From Cyclina sinensis (lineage: Eukaryota; Mollusca; Bivalvia; Venerida; Veneridae): a DNA stretch of 64,000 nt. Below the pieces are notes generated by a model. It saw nothing but the letters and a program-made list of their open reading frames with translations, had not been told where the DNA came from and did no database searches. This document shows positions 1 to 50,894 of the stretch, piece by piece. Location: positions 6,618,603 through 6,682,602 of the forward strand of contig JAAONU010000013.1 of the NCBI GenBank assembly GCA_012932295.1. The letters run 5' to 3'. The position numbers and the translations under genes were made by a program. How positions within the stretch are numbered: the first letter of the stretch is position 1; the number at the start of each line of letters is the position of its first letter.

Positions 1-1660
1 TCATTTTTTTTACGAATCTATATAGGTATTTTTACAATATTTTCAATATCTGTGAAATCATTAAGTGACTTCGTTTCGAAAGCCAATCCTGTGACGTCAG
101 CTCTGTTCCTATCACTCTAATAAAGGCGTTAATAAGTGAATATAAATTCTGGATGCCGGAAAACTAAACTTATATCGTAAGTCCATAGACCGATAGTACA
201 TTAGTCGACACATGGAGTTGTCTTAATTAATCTTTTTCAAACTATGGCGTATTTCTAATTGAATGTTGATCCATTTTCCTTATTAGTACGACGCTTTATG
301 TAACTTATGTATCATCAACACTAATATTCTCTGTTCTAAAAAAAACACAGAGTTTTAGTAATAGTAGTAGTAGTAGAACACAGAGTTTTATAGTAGTAGT
401 AGTACTAGAATTTTCAACTTAAAGCGAGTATGATAAATATCTTGGATCAAAATGGTGTACATATTGCCTACAGCATTGCTCAGTTTACTCAGATTTCTTC
501 CTAATGGTTAATATCTGGAGATAAGTTCCGCACAATGAGGCGTGTCCAAGTCAGAAGCACAGAGTACAAGTAGTCTAACCAAGTACAGTTTCATGCGTTT
601 GGTAAATCTACTTACTTACTTGCTTAAGTTTTCTATAGAATTCCAAACCTTCTTGTAAAAGTGACTCGAAACTAGCCGGAATACACTCCAAAGGGCGACC
701 ACTAACTACACTGAACATGACAGGTGCATCTGTCCAGCAGTTTCTGTTAGTAAAAGAACCTAAGTTTTTGATGGGAATATGTTCGAAGACATATTAAATG
801 CCTAAATGAAAAACGGTGGATGAAAAAATTGATACAATGGTGAAAACTAGATACTACGTTATATCACGTTTTCGGCATCGATCCATCGAGTTTTCAACCT
901 TTGCACAAGATAATACGTCTTATAAAAATAAGAACAACATGGCTTGACAAGATAAGAATTAATGTGACAACATAAGGCAGTTGTGGCGGTTCATATTTCT
1001 CGGTGCCTGATGACTAGCCATTATTCTTATCCCTTCAGGAAGCACACGCGGTAATTAAAAACACCAGCAAGGGCAGTCACAGCATGTCGCTAACAAATAA
1101 TTGCAAACAGATACGTCTCGTCTCTACGTTATTTTTTACCGCAAAGAAGCTGAAATTCAGTTACACAACTGTGACTTAAATGGTGTACGTTACTCTGTAC
1201 TTACCTTTCTACGAAATATACACCTTTTCATTTTTGAACGACTCGTGTTTACTGTTGTAAGTCACATATTAATTAATAAATCATACTAAATTTAAGAAAG
1301 GTGGAATAAAAACAGACTTGGCATATCAGATAGGTCTATATGATAAAGTTTAAAAAAAATACACCTTAAATATAAGATAAGATATCCAAACAATTCGAAC
1401 GATTTTTAATACAATTTCTTTGAGCTGCATACTTTCGGATTTGAATTCTTCTAGTGGCATCATTTGCATACGGCCCATGACTAGTAAACGGGTACTTCCG
1501 ATTTCTTTTAATAACACCTAATATTTATTATACTAATGAGCTGAAATTGATTCTGTAAACATGCTGGGTTACTTTCAGACTTCTTGTGTTGCGTTTGAGG
1601 CTGCTTGTATTTTAAACTGAATCCTATAAAATGTACTTATAATGCCTCCAAGTGCAACTC
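1..1660. other. Upstream flank of p38 gene, no gene seen
   Basis: I see no coding exon on either strand in this AT-rich stretch; the open frames are short and low in complexity. The only motif of note is a perfect CRE palindrome, TGACGTCA, at 92-99, just after AGCCAATC (a CCAAT motif). That pair resembles a promoter fragment, but it lies 2.3 kb from the p38 start codon and I cannot tie it to a transcript. Confidence 0.5.
355..412. repeat. TAG-triplet microsatellite, duplicated
   Basis: Two short runs of TAG triplets are separated by a repeated ACACAGAGTTTTA segment, so the microsatellite and its flank have been duplicated in tandem. Confidence 0.7.
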
Positions 1661-1662
1661 CA

Positions 1663-1713
1663 CCACACACACCCACACCCCACCACACACACACACACAC
1701 ACACGCGCGCGAG

Positions 1714-1752
<39 letters not shown>

Positions 1753-1755
1753 GTG
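1663..1755. repeat. CA/CG alternating purine-pyrimidine tract
   Basis: A long CA run leads into a CG-rich core (about 1704-1722) and then into a second CA run ending near 1750. Strict purine-pyrimidine alternation is nearly unbroken for about 65 bp, which is the composition that favours left-handed Z-DNA. It lies about 640 bp upstream of the p38 start codon. Open frames here on both strands are artefacts of the repeat. Confidence 0.85.
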
Positions 1756-1829
1756 CACTCCCCGTTTGCTTTCTTTAACTTGCACAATCCCCCGCAACCT
1801 AAAAGAACTATATACCGTTCTGCAGGAGG

Positions 1830-1893
1830 CGTCGGTCATAGGGACATAGGGGCAACCGGTACGGACGATAAATAAACTCAAATAGATAAGAAA
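1830..1893 (+). repeat. Dispersed repeat 3' tail
   Basis: This segment (GTCGGTCATA ... ACGATAAATAAACTCAAATAG) is repeated at 34700-34765, where it follows a tRNA-like head. It is probably the 3' part of a SINE-like element whose 5' part is missing here. Confidence 0.45.
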
Positions 1894-1990
1894 AAATAAT
1901 GCAAAGGTCTGAATTTAGACTCAGTGGTAGCGAATGTTATTTTAAAAAAGCGAACAAAACCTGCCTTGTTTTAAAGGGGTATTGTCTACC

Positions 1991-2040
1991 ACCGAAAGTA
2001 ACTTCGGGACCGAAAGTAAGTTACGATAACCGAAAGTAAC
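1991..2040 (+). repeat. Three copies of ACCGAAAGTAA
   Basis: The motif ACCGAAAGTAA occurs at 1991, 2009 and 2029, spaced 18 and 20 bp apart and on the same helical face within error. It sits about 350-400 bp upstream of the p38 start codon, so it may be a cluster of transcription factor sites. The GAAAGT core resembles part of interferon-regulatory-factor sites, but that link is speculative. Confidence 0.5.
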
Positions 2041-2391
2041 TTATATCTAGTGCTGTATTGTAAATATTTTAATAAAAAGCAGATATATTTGAAGTACAAA
2101 AAACAAAATTCACATATTCACACCAACTAAAATTTAAATAAATAAAGAGTTTCGGTAATTCTTTTTTCATTTGGGTAAACTGATAAAATTTGGACTGGTT
2201 ACACGTTTTCTATCTGCCTCGATTTTCTCTCCCAAAAAAATCGAAACACCGACTGCTTACTTCAGATGAAAATCCGGAAGCTTTCCCAGAAAGGAGAAAA
2301 TAAATATTTGAAAGAAAATAAAGACGATATTAGCACTGATCTCTAACAAATCCTTTCCTCTTTTGTGTGCATGCCATCTTTGAATGTCTAA

Positions 2392-40986
<38,595 letters not shown>

Positions 40987-41147
40987 GTCATAACCCGCCC
41001 ACTGTGTATCTACTCTTCATCTTCTGTCATCATTGTGATCATCATGAGCAGCAACAGTAGCAGCTAGCAGTAGAAGTAGAATTATTCTTGATGGAATCTA
41101 TAACAGCAGCATGATTGATACTCAAACATTTTTTTGTATTTCCAGAA

Positions 41148-41251
41148 AATAAAGAACATTCTTTTATTTCAAGTCTCACACTGATAACATTTTCTTTCTT
41201 TCCCTTTAACACTTAAGTTATTGTCACAACATGCAGTCATAAGAAAATAAA
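41148..41251 (+). terminator. Candidate p38 polyadenylation signals
   Basis: AATAAA occurs at 41148-41153 and 41246-41251, 160 and 260 nt after the stop codon. Longer 3' UTRs are possible; sequence alone does not decide. Confidence 0.4.
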
Positions 41252-41365
41252 TGCACTGCAGCCTATGTGTTAAGGTCATCATTCATTTTTTTAGATTAGG
41301 TTAGTCATAACTGAAGGAAAATATTTTTCAAAGTTACATTATACACTACTTCACTTATGTTGTGT

Positions 41366-41655
41366 TGGTCCAGCTACCTCAATAGGTAGAGCATCTGATT
41401 GTCAATCTTGACGATCCCAGTTCAGTCCCCATCAGGGCCAGCAAAATCTATCCGTGATAATTGATTTCAGACAATGTGTCTATAGGTCATTTGTCCCTCA
41501 CCTCTGAAGCAAGTGAGGAAGTAGTCAGTCACTTTCAAAGAAATTGGTTAGTAAACTGGTTGCATACCAAGGAACACTGGTTAGGTGGACTGACCACCGG
41601 GATATGACCTTAGCTGTTAAAACTGGCATTAAACCCCAACAAACCAAACCAAATC
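41366..41655 (+). mobile_element. tRNA-derived SINE, copy 2
   Basis: The + strand copy of the family at 35318 and 51795. The head has GGTAGAGCATCTGATTGTCA and GTTCAGTCCCC; the body has GTGAGGAAGTAGTCAGTCAC; the tail is AAACCCCAACAAACC. Confidence 0.8.
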
Positions 41656-42679
41656 ACTTATGTCGGCAGAAAGAAGTCTTTCATCTGTTTGCTAGGAGTT
41701 GAAACAAAGCTGACTTAAATGATGTTGGAATATTTGAATGAAGTGTTTGTTGTTCATGTGCAGAGTTTTAAGATGTTCATTAGAGTATTTTGCTGTTCAA
41801 ATTGTGTTTATCTCCCAGTTATACAAATTAAGGACTTTATAAAATGTCAACATATTGTATTGGTACAGGTTCACAACAGTCTGCAAACACCTTTGCTTCT
41901 CAATGATACGTAGCTATACTTGTTTTTCTGAAAAATCATCAAATTCTGCTGTCTTTAATCCCATATTGAAGATATTGCATTTGTTAACAGATTTTAAGGC
42001 ATTTTTTGAGTTGTTTCCTCTTGTTTTATTTTTATGGTAACATTTTTATTTCATTTTCTTGAAAAGTATTTGACTTTTCATTTGAAAAGAGATCAACTTT
42101 GTTTGAAATCTGACTAACCACAGCCTTTATGATTTGGTGTCCATTACAGTTGTGATCTATTGAGGCCTGCATCTTTGTCTTAAACCACATCTTTTGTTCA
42201 TAAACATACGGTTTCATGTTAAGAATATTGTATCATCTTGCCTTTTGCAAGCCCCATGGGTTCCAAAGTGAAATTCATATTTACTCGTGTTACATAACTT
42301 CTAGACCTCCCCCATCTTTCACAAAACAAAATACATTAAGAATTTTGCCATTGAAGAGACTGAGCTTTAGTTTTAAGTTATTTATGGATATATGGATAGT
42401 TATTTACTTATTGTTTTGTATTGCTTGTAAATTAGTTACTAAACATTTTCGCTTATATCTAGGTTGGTTCTAAGAAATACAGCTTTGTTGCAAGACGTTC
42501 CATTTTGTTAAAAAATACATGAAGTTTTACCAGAAATTTTGAAAATAGTCGCATTTTCAATTAATTTTGGAAATTTTAGTGGCCATTTGCTGTTTTAGCT
42601 ATTGGCAATTCTAATATAGTTTTATTCACTGGCTGTTCAACCTCTGCTGTGTAAGTTTCAAGTTTCATATATAATCATA
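41656..42679. other. p38 3' flank or distal 3' UTR, nothing recognised
   Basis: AT-rich with short open frames only; no conserved domain or clear repeat. Confidence 0.4.
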
Positions 42680-42830
42680 TTGGCCATTCCAGTAAAACAT
42701 ACATGTATATCCCACCCCAGGAAGGCACTTGCAAAATGGACAAACCCCCTTAAAAAGTTTATTTTCCTCTATGGAATTATATATATATTGTATACCTGGG
42801 GTGGAATATATGTTTTACTGGAATGGCCAA
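42680..42830. mobile_element. Short inverted-repeat element (foldback)
   Basis: The arm 42680-42721 (TTGGCCATTCCAGTAAAACA...CCCACCCCAGG) is inverted at 42795-42830 with only a few mismatches, around a spacer of about 73 bp. It would fold into a strong hairpin. Confidence 0.75.
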
Positions 42831-45800
42831 AAGCATAATTACTTGATTTTTAAGCATTTAAAAGCTGTTAAACTTGCATGTTCCTTAAAATGCATTAAAA
42901 CCAGGGTCTTTTTCTAACTTATTCACTTATAGAGGTAAAAGTTATCATGTCATGTTAAATAAAAAATAAAAAGTTATTGGAAGTAAATGCCAGGGATTGA
43001 AATCCTTAATTAAATATACAGCTGTCAGAACCTTCTTAGACTTTAGGTATTTAGACAATGTCTTTAACATCAGAGCGATGTTTCACTAAAACCAATAATT
43101 TTGGCTTAAAAACTACTTGCATGCATAATACCACTTAGATGACCAGCCTGGGTATCGAGGGTGTCAAAGGTGATTAGATGGCTTTTTCCTAAGGCAATAC
43201 CCAATTTTGTTAGTCAATACCGAGTTTTAACTGTTACATGTATAAAAAAATGTATCGATTCAGTTATCTTGTATTTATTGTTATTGTGTATGGTTGCTGT
43301 AATGTGAGTGTACTTCTGGTGAAGGAAATGTCTTGGTTGTATATCATTTTTGTAGGTTTAGAAAAATTATGTACCAGAGACGGCGCTTAGCTGAGCTACC
43401 TGAGCGAATGATAGTCTATAAGTAACTATATCACCAAGGTATAGGTGACACAGTCTGTGACACAGTATGGCAGATGTTAAAATAACCATTGGTTTTTTTT
43501 CAGTGGAAGGCATGACAGATAAGTGAAGGTACTAGAAATGCTTGAGTTTTTCCATGTCTTATTACTAGTTCACAAGGTGTTCAGAAGTTGTTTTTGAATG
43601 TTGTCAACACACTTTAGATGGTGAATACATGTATATCATATACATAGTTGTACTGTTTCCCAGTTGTATTTGGAGATTGTATGTCATTTTTTTTCTCTCT
43701 TTTTCTTCTTTTTTGTAATTGAAGATGGACAAAAAAATTGTACAATTTTATACAACTTAAGATTGACACAATATACCTCATTTACAAGTTTGTCTCTGTC
43801 TTTAAAAATCAACAACAGAGAAACAAACATTATTTAAAAGTGTGTAGATTTTTTTGTAATTCATGTAATGTTCTTTTTGTGATTATTAGAGGATTATTAT
43901 TATTATTTTAAGTTTGAACAATGCTTTAATTAGTTCTTTGATACCTTGAATTTTATTGGAAGGAAAAAAAGGAACTTCAGTTCACAACTGTCTCAGTTGA
44001 AGCAGTTTCAGCTTTTCCCAAGTCCTTCAACGTTTAATATCCAGCTTTATATCTAAAACACATTGATCCATCGGTTATTTTTGACCGACCCATGTCTCAG
44101 TTTGTCTGCTTAGGTTGTTGTTGTTTACCGGTAAATAAAAATGTTGGCAACCAGATATTCCTTTTTATCAAAGAGACATCATTTTTGAAATAATCTTATC
44201 AGGTATTGTAGAAATAAGTGACATATTCAAAAACATGTAATATTAGTAATTTTATTATCCAGTTATATATTTCCACTTCCAGTAATGTAGACTTTATACT
44301 CGACTATTCTGTTGTGTATTATCTTGTTTTTCATCCTTCTAGCAAAGGTCAGTCTTGTTTTCTTTGCACATATACTGACTTGTTCATGTATTAACGAAAT
44401 TGTCGACAAAATTGATTTCATTGTAGAACTAGACACAGTTTTTGTGTGTGTATACTGCATTGCCTGAAAGTAAGATATCCAGTCATTGTCTAAATGCCTA
44501 AAGTCAGTCCTGTTCTTTTGCTTCTAGGAGTATTTAGATCAAAACAACTGCTTTAAAACTTTAGTCATTTATTTATATATATTACAGATATGTTACTTAG
44601 CTGTTGCCAGACTTACTCATGAAAAGTTACAAGTCTGTACACATTAGTTTGTATAGTTATATTTATAATCCAATACACTGTAATAGTTTTATATTCTCAA
44701 AATCATTGTATGAACTGATTGTTTCATTGCACTATGCTGTATGCATTTCAGAAAATAGTGCTATTTAAATATTGATTCAGATAATTAATCATATATAATA
44801 TTAGGGTGTCATATATTGCTTTGTGAAGAATATATCAAGAAGATTGAAATGGCTGACTTAAAAGTAGAGACTGTGTAAGTTTTTAAATGGGTTGCATATT
44901 GTTGCATTGTAAGTATGATGTGATATTTTTTGAAGTACCAAAAAAAAACATGCCCGTGAAGGGCACCCATTGTATACACTGCTATTCCGATCATAATAGA
45001 TTTTTAGCATCATGTTTTCTTATACAGCTAAATCAATTAAACGTTTATTTTAATTTTGAGCTGGGCTACTTGATATCGAAAAACAACCATCTTGTATTAG
45101 CCTAAGTTACATGTAGGACTTAATCGCCTAAGAACAGCGTGTGGACTAGTACATACATTTGAATCAATATTGTTTGCTGGTTTAATTTCAGGAATTTATT
45201 TACATTAAATTTTAATCGCAGAGTGTAGTTATTAAGAGTTTGAATGTAGCAAGATAGAGTCTAGATGAACAATACTAAATGTTTCTCAATATGTACAAAT
45301 TGTCAAAAATCCTTCTATCTAGATGAGTGTGTTCTTCCATTTCAGTGTTATCAGTAAATTACTTGTTTAAGATATAACAAGTTGTGAAGGTTGTTAAAGA
45401 AAATGACATAAAAATATACACAGATGAGAACATTCAGTCTGAAACCCATCATATACCGGTTGCTAAACACTTTGAACCTTACCCTCCCTAATTATAAAAT
45501 GGACTTATCAAGTGTTCAGTTTGACTGACCCATTTATCAGTTGTGGTAGTTATAAAGTGAAACTTTATGGTCTGAAAAAAGAACATTTGTAATACAACGG
45601 GCACGTTTTTAAAGTTAAATTACATACACATCATTTAAGGTTTGAGTGACAGAGTTCAGGTGTATGTTATCTTATGGAAGAAAAACGCATATTTTTTTTT
45701 TCAAATGATTATCAGTTTACCGGTACTTTGCATGCATATCATTGTCCCAGGTTATCAATTTTCATTTTTTAACCTTTACCCTGTTTGGGGCAACTGACTG

Positions 45801-48782
45801 CATTTGCAACCAGTGCAGACCAAGATAACCCAAGGATAAGGAAAGCTCATTTTGGTAAGAGGCAGTATACTGTGATATTTGCAACAATTTGTTTTTAAAA
45901 AAATGCATGCTTTTTGAAGACATTTCTGTTGTCATTTATCAGTTTTGGTGTACTGTTGACTGTTGTAACATTTGAAAAGTGTAATGGTTCACATTTTTAT
46001 TCTGGAATCTTTGATTTTATTCCAGGTCATGACTTGTTTCGTATCATGGCTTTCATTGAACAGGATTTGTTTTTATTTTTTTTCAAATACGAAGCATAAT
46101 TGTTGTTTTACCCAAAGTGTTATAGTTTTGCTTATTTTTACAAAAAAAAGAATGTTAGAAAAATTGTCTTTCTGCACTGTCACCCAGAGTAGGGAAAAAC
46201 CAGTCTGCTGGTGTTTGATTGGTCAGATTTAAATTTAGGGACTTCTAGCCAATCAGATTACAGTGTCAAGACTGGTTTCAGTGAAAGGTTTTCTGCTCTA
46301 GTACCCTTGTGTGTTGGTTGCGAGATTGTTCTGTACACTTCAAGGCTTTCTGAGAATGATGATCCGCAATATTTGTCTGAATGTTACTGTGTACAAAGTA
46401 ATAGTTTATCAGTTGTTGAATGTGCTAGTTGATTTATAATCAAGCATATTTTAGAAAATATTCAAAGTTATGCAAATTCTTTTTGTACATTTCAATGTGA
46501 AAATCATGCAGTAATAAATGTTAAAATAATTGTAAACTTACTGTTCTGTTATCTTATCCACATATTATAGCTACTTCTATGGTTATTGTTGTTTTGGGCA
46601 GTATGCAACACTGGCAAGTTAACATACATGTACATGTAGATATACTCAGATGAGAAAGTTGGTACCTGGAGTGACATTTGGAGTACAGGGATCAAGTGAT
46701 AAAGCTATTTCCAAGATCTGCCCCCGCTCCCACCCCTACCTCACCACATTGCTTAGTATTGTGTGCAGCACAGGAATACAAAAAAATAAGATAAAATGGT
46801 CATTGCCAAATACAAAAATGTATATTGATCAACGAGTGGTTGGATTATAGCTATGGATGCATTCCTTTACCTTACAGGAGCTGATTAAGACAATATGGAA
46901 GAATGTACAACAAATGTTTTCAAGAATACTAGCATATACTGTAGCAGTGATATATAATCATCCTTGGTGAAACAGGGGTACTCCTTATGTATACACTTCA
47001 TTCGCACTTCAGTCGGTCCTCTCAAGCGCAATTAGAAAAAACATACTTTGTTATAAGGCATCTGAAAGAGATTGCGATATTCAGATAGCAGCTGGCTAGA
47101 TCCACATTGTATCGGTTATCGACAATGATATCAAATCATTATAAGAAATTTATTGTCCAGACAGCTTAGAAACTGCAGTCAGCTTTGATGTGACAGACTC
47201 TAAAGAGAAAACTGTGTATGGGCTGTTTTTGTTCAAACAAGTCCTCTTGAAACTGATTTGGACCTACTCTGTACAGCGGTGTTTTATAACATGAAGAGGA
47301 GACACAATGTGTATTTAGAAAAAGTAGCAGAGATACATACATGTATAATTTGACACTTCTACTCCCATGCTTATCAGCTAGCTTTTATAGTGACCTGGCA
47401 GTGTCCGTCCACTTAGTAAAGGAAGGTACCCCGAGTTCAACCCAGCTCAGGGCAAGTGGATTTTTCCATGTTATAATACCTCAAATTCTGTTACACACAT
47501 GGACATTCAAATGTAACATTGATGATTAAGAGTTTTATTTATTATTAATAAGGAAATTTCTTCTAAGCTAGTGGGATTTTGGTTCTGTTACCAGACAATG
47601 ATTAATCCGCATGTCTGTACAGACTACTCACTGTTGGCTACAAAGGTAAATTTTTAGCTATTGTACTCGCCCTTGTGACGATTATGTCAACAGATTTTCA
47701 TGCATTTTATTATCATGAATGCATCTTTGAAACCAGCAACACTTATTGATTTAATATTTCACTTGTGTCTTCAGGGGTATTAAACAAACAAGTTAGATAA
47801 CTCTTGCCCTTTCTTAACCTGGAAATTTTGATTAAGTTTTGTATGCAACTGAGCATAGGAGGTTTCTGAAATAGGTTGTTTTCTGTATCTTGCACTATCC
47901 GGGGTCCCCCACGGAGTATAAATAACTTCATTCTTCAGCAGCCATCTATTATATGGGAAACAATACCAATAATAATCTCAAATCGAGAGACATTGAACAA
48001 TGGATAAGACCATTTAAGAAATTCAACTGGGTTATGTTTTAGCACAGGTGAGTGTCTGAATATCACAATGTTTATCAAAATTAAATATTCCAGTAAATGT
48101 GATAAAGATTCTCACTTACAGTGTCTGACTAGCATCTAGCAAGTCTTCAAGTTTTGTATAGAGTGCTCAATGAAAGGGAAGTGCACCATTTGTGCACTGA
48201 AACAGTAACAAGCAGACAGAAAACTGAAAACATTCTCATCTAACAACAAATTTAATGTGTATTTTTCACTGATGACTACATTATGATACAACACAGCTTT
48301 TATGTTGTGCTATATAGGAGAATACAGATCTACTGGCAATACAGTGTTTTCTATTTGATACCACAATTGTTACTTAAACTGAAAAGTTTGGTTGAAATCA
48401 GAGCATGGATTTCAACTGAATGAAGCTGGTGTGTCCAAGTTTTGGATTAAACACTTGAATTTACCTGACAGTATTTACTGCTTTACCTTCTAAACTGACT
48501 TGAAATCTTGAAGTTTAAGAACATAGTGGCTTTTCACAATACAGTCTTAATGATTGTCCTTCAAACCAGTATTGTCTTATTTGTATCTAGTGCTTTTTAA
48601 CATACATGATACTAAATCAATTTAATCATTTATTAAATACATAATCACAGATATTTTGACATTTGTAAGGGGACAGGTACATGTATACATAAAGAACAGG
48701 GCACATTCGCTGGACGGACAGTACAAAAAGGCACAATAACAAAATTTACTGTATGATTTGTATGGGTTAAACTGTAATTAAT
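42831..48782. other. Intergenic between p38 and ARL6, no gene seen
   Basis: About 6 kb of AT-rich DNA. The longest open frames are under 90 codons and lack recognisable domains, coding composition or splice partners. A long p38 3' UTR or a noncoding RNA cannot be excluded. Confidence 0.45.
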
Positions 48783-49259
48783 ACAAGAGGGCCATGATAG
48801 CCCTAAATGTATACTGTTCACCTGAGTACCCTTTCATTGAACATCAAGGCAAATAAAAGTCATTAAAAAACTGCAACATATTCAGACATCCAAAAGGACA
48901 AGTTGAAATATATATGCAAAACTATGGTCCAAAGTTTTACAGAAATTAACCTTGATTACCGGATTTGACTAACCATACAAGAATCAACCTACTGTATATT
49001 TCAAACATAAGGCTTAAACAATATATTTTAAACATATACATTATTATTCATTAGTATATAATATAACTATGTAGTACAGTGTTACACCGGAATCAACCTG
49101 TATTTCATAAATAACTCCAGTAGTAGTTTTGTAAGACAAAAGGTATTATTCATCTAAGTTTATACAGACAGACAAATCAAAAGACAGACATAATGGATAT
49201 CAAGTGGTCACAATAGCTCACACTGTGCAGTCTGTCTGTGCTAAGGTGAGCTTAAAAAA
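48783..49259 (+). mobile_element. Short A-family copy
   Basis: Starts ACAAGAGGGCCATGATAGCC and ends AAGGTGAGCTTAAAAAA, the two ends of the A family, with only about 0.48 kb between. A deletion derivative, downstream of ARL6. Confidence 0.6.
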
Positions 49260-49542
49260 AAAGACTAAAGTCGTAAAGTGAAAAAAAACAAATACCAAGT
49301 TTATGAAAACTGCTTAGAAATACAGTTAGTTAAAATAAGTAAAATGTGAAGGTAATAAACTTTCTCTTGAATTATTACATCATGGTCTTTTAGGTATGTT
49401 CAACTTAAATGAGAAGTAGGTCTGAGAAGTAACTTACGACTATTACTTGGCATTAGTGGACAAACGTTTAACTGTTTTATCTTGGTAATGGTATTAACCT
49501 TTATAAATAAACAAGTATTTTCCTGACAGGATAGAAAAATTG

Positions 49543-49548
49543 TTTATT
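49543..49548 (-). terminator. Candidate ARL6 polyadenylation signal
   Basis: TTTATT on the + strand reads AATAAA on the minus strand, about 180 nt after the ARL6 stop. Confidence 0.35.
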
Positions 49549-49728
49549 TTTAAGTATTAATTTATGCTCACTTTTGAATATAAAGATTCAATCACAACAT
49601 TCAATCATAGACATGTATACAAATACTAAAAATGAATGGAATATTGTCACTGTCAGTGCTGGTCCCACTTGAATACGGAGCAATTCCCTTTGGCATGCTC
49701 TCTATATCTAGGCATATGCAGTCAGTTA

Positions 49729-50301
49729 TTATTTCTTTTTTGCTGCCATCTGACTTTTAATCTGTTCAGTTATCCATTCAACTCCTTCATGTAGCCCTTC
49801 TCCTGTTAAACCATTACTGGCACATATATGCCATGGTTTATCCCGTATACCTTCCAAACCCATGAGAGAGGACACTTTCACACTTGAAACAGCATCAGGT
49901 AAATCCATCTTGTTTGCAAAGAATAATATTGGTACCCTTCTGCCTTTCATATCTGTATGCTGTATCATACTTTCTAGCTCATCATGAGCAACAACCATAC
50001 GGATTTTATCACTACTGTCAACAACAAATATAATGCCTTGACAATCTCGATAATACTGCTCCCACAGGGTCCTATATCTGCCTTGACCAGACATGTCAAA
50101 GGCTGTTATGGTTAGTGCCTTTGTTTGAAGTTTTTCCACATTAAAACCAATAGTTGGAACAATATCCATTGACTTATAGTCATCACTCTTTAACTGGTTC
50201 AGTATGGTTGTTTTCCCACTATTATCCAAACCAACTACTAGAATATTTGCTTCCTGTTTGGATAAACCGAGCCATCGAGCAAAAGTTTTGAAGAACCCCA
50301 T
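49729..50301 (-). CDS. ARL6: ARL6 (BBS3) small GTPase, single exon
   Basis: ARF-like GTPase that, bound to GTP, recruits the BBSome coat to membranes for ciliary cargo transport. The 190-aa frame is complete (human is 186) and has all guanine-nucleotide motifs: P-loop GLDNSGKT (24-31), switch I Thr50 in VPTIGF, switch II DMSGQG (69-74), NKMD (130-133) and CAS (160-162). The DMSGQ form in place of the usual ARF DxGGQ, together with [10 protein letters not shown] and DKPWHICAS, marks ARL6 rather than other ARLs. The Lys-rich C-terminus (MAAKKK) is unlike the human end. The whole CDS lies in one exon, whereas vertebrate ARL6 is split into several coding exons. The frame is intact, so it appears functional. 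It is divergent to CDK9. Confidence 0.96.
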   Translation of the reverse strand: MGFFKTFARWLGLSKQEANILVVGLDNSGKTTILNQLKSDDYKSMDIVPTIGFNVEKLQTKALTITAFDMSGQGRYRTLWEQYYRDCQGIIFVVDSSDKIRMVVAHDELESMIQHTDMKGRRVPILFFANKMDLPDAVSSVKVSSLMGLEGIRDKPWHICASNGLTGEGLHEGVEWITEQIKSQMAAKKK

Positions 50302-50439
50302 TGTTAACGTGTTGTGTTCTTTAACACCCTGCCAATATTTAAATCAGTGATACAAATGTTAGCAGAGCCAGATGCTGGCTCAGACAAGTTTTAAAAATGT
50401 CACTGCGAAATATGCAGACTTTCAAAATTAAACTGGATC

Positions 50440-50660
50440 TACACTCGATTTATTTACGAAGGCATGTTTCGTCCGTCCAAGTTTGTACACACCTTTAAAC
50501 ACACAAATCGGTATCGGTATTGTTTTCGGAATTTGTTTACAAACCGGTTACAAATTGTTTACATCGGTGACAAAAATCTCTCCCGCAATGCAACACTACG
50601 GAAACGACGTGAAAAAGTCTGTACTGCACCGTAATCTGTTGACACGGTAGAGCCTAAATT
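50440..50660 (-). promoter_or_regulatory. Candidate ARL6 promoter with forkhead and X-box-like motifs
   Basis: This stretch has more CpG than its surroundings. It holds two TGTTTACA motifs (50534 and 50556; GTAAACA on the ARL6 strand) 22 bp apart, of the forkhead type bound by FOXJ1 among others. The second overlaps GTCACCGATGTAAAC (minus strand, 50557-50571), an imperfect RFX X-box. FOXJ1 and RFX are known regulators of ciliary genes; assignment here is inference. Confidence 0.4.
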
Positions 50661-50894
50661 GCTTTCAGAGTTAATTTCCATTTTGAGTTCAAGACTGTTA
50701 TTGTTGTTATTGCTGGATGCAGTGTTTTGTTGTTGTTGTTGTTGTTTTGAAAAAAAGAAATATCGAGCTTATGCTTAACAACCGCTCATCACACAAAAAA
50801 CACACCAGGTACTTACCTCAGTCTAAACAGAATAACAATATGGACTCTCTAAAAGGGTGTGGGTGTAAAACTCTCATATAAAATATCTTATCCC

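Noticed and set aside
1575..1881. ORFs of Thr-His or Cys-Val repeats
   Set aside because: Translations of the CA/CG microsatellite.
45914..46432. Three overlapping + strand ORFs of 61-86 codons
   Set aside because: Rich in Phe, Leu and Ser as expected of AT-rich noncoding DNA, with no domain, no splice partner and no conservation that I can see.
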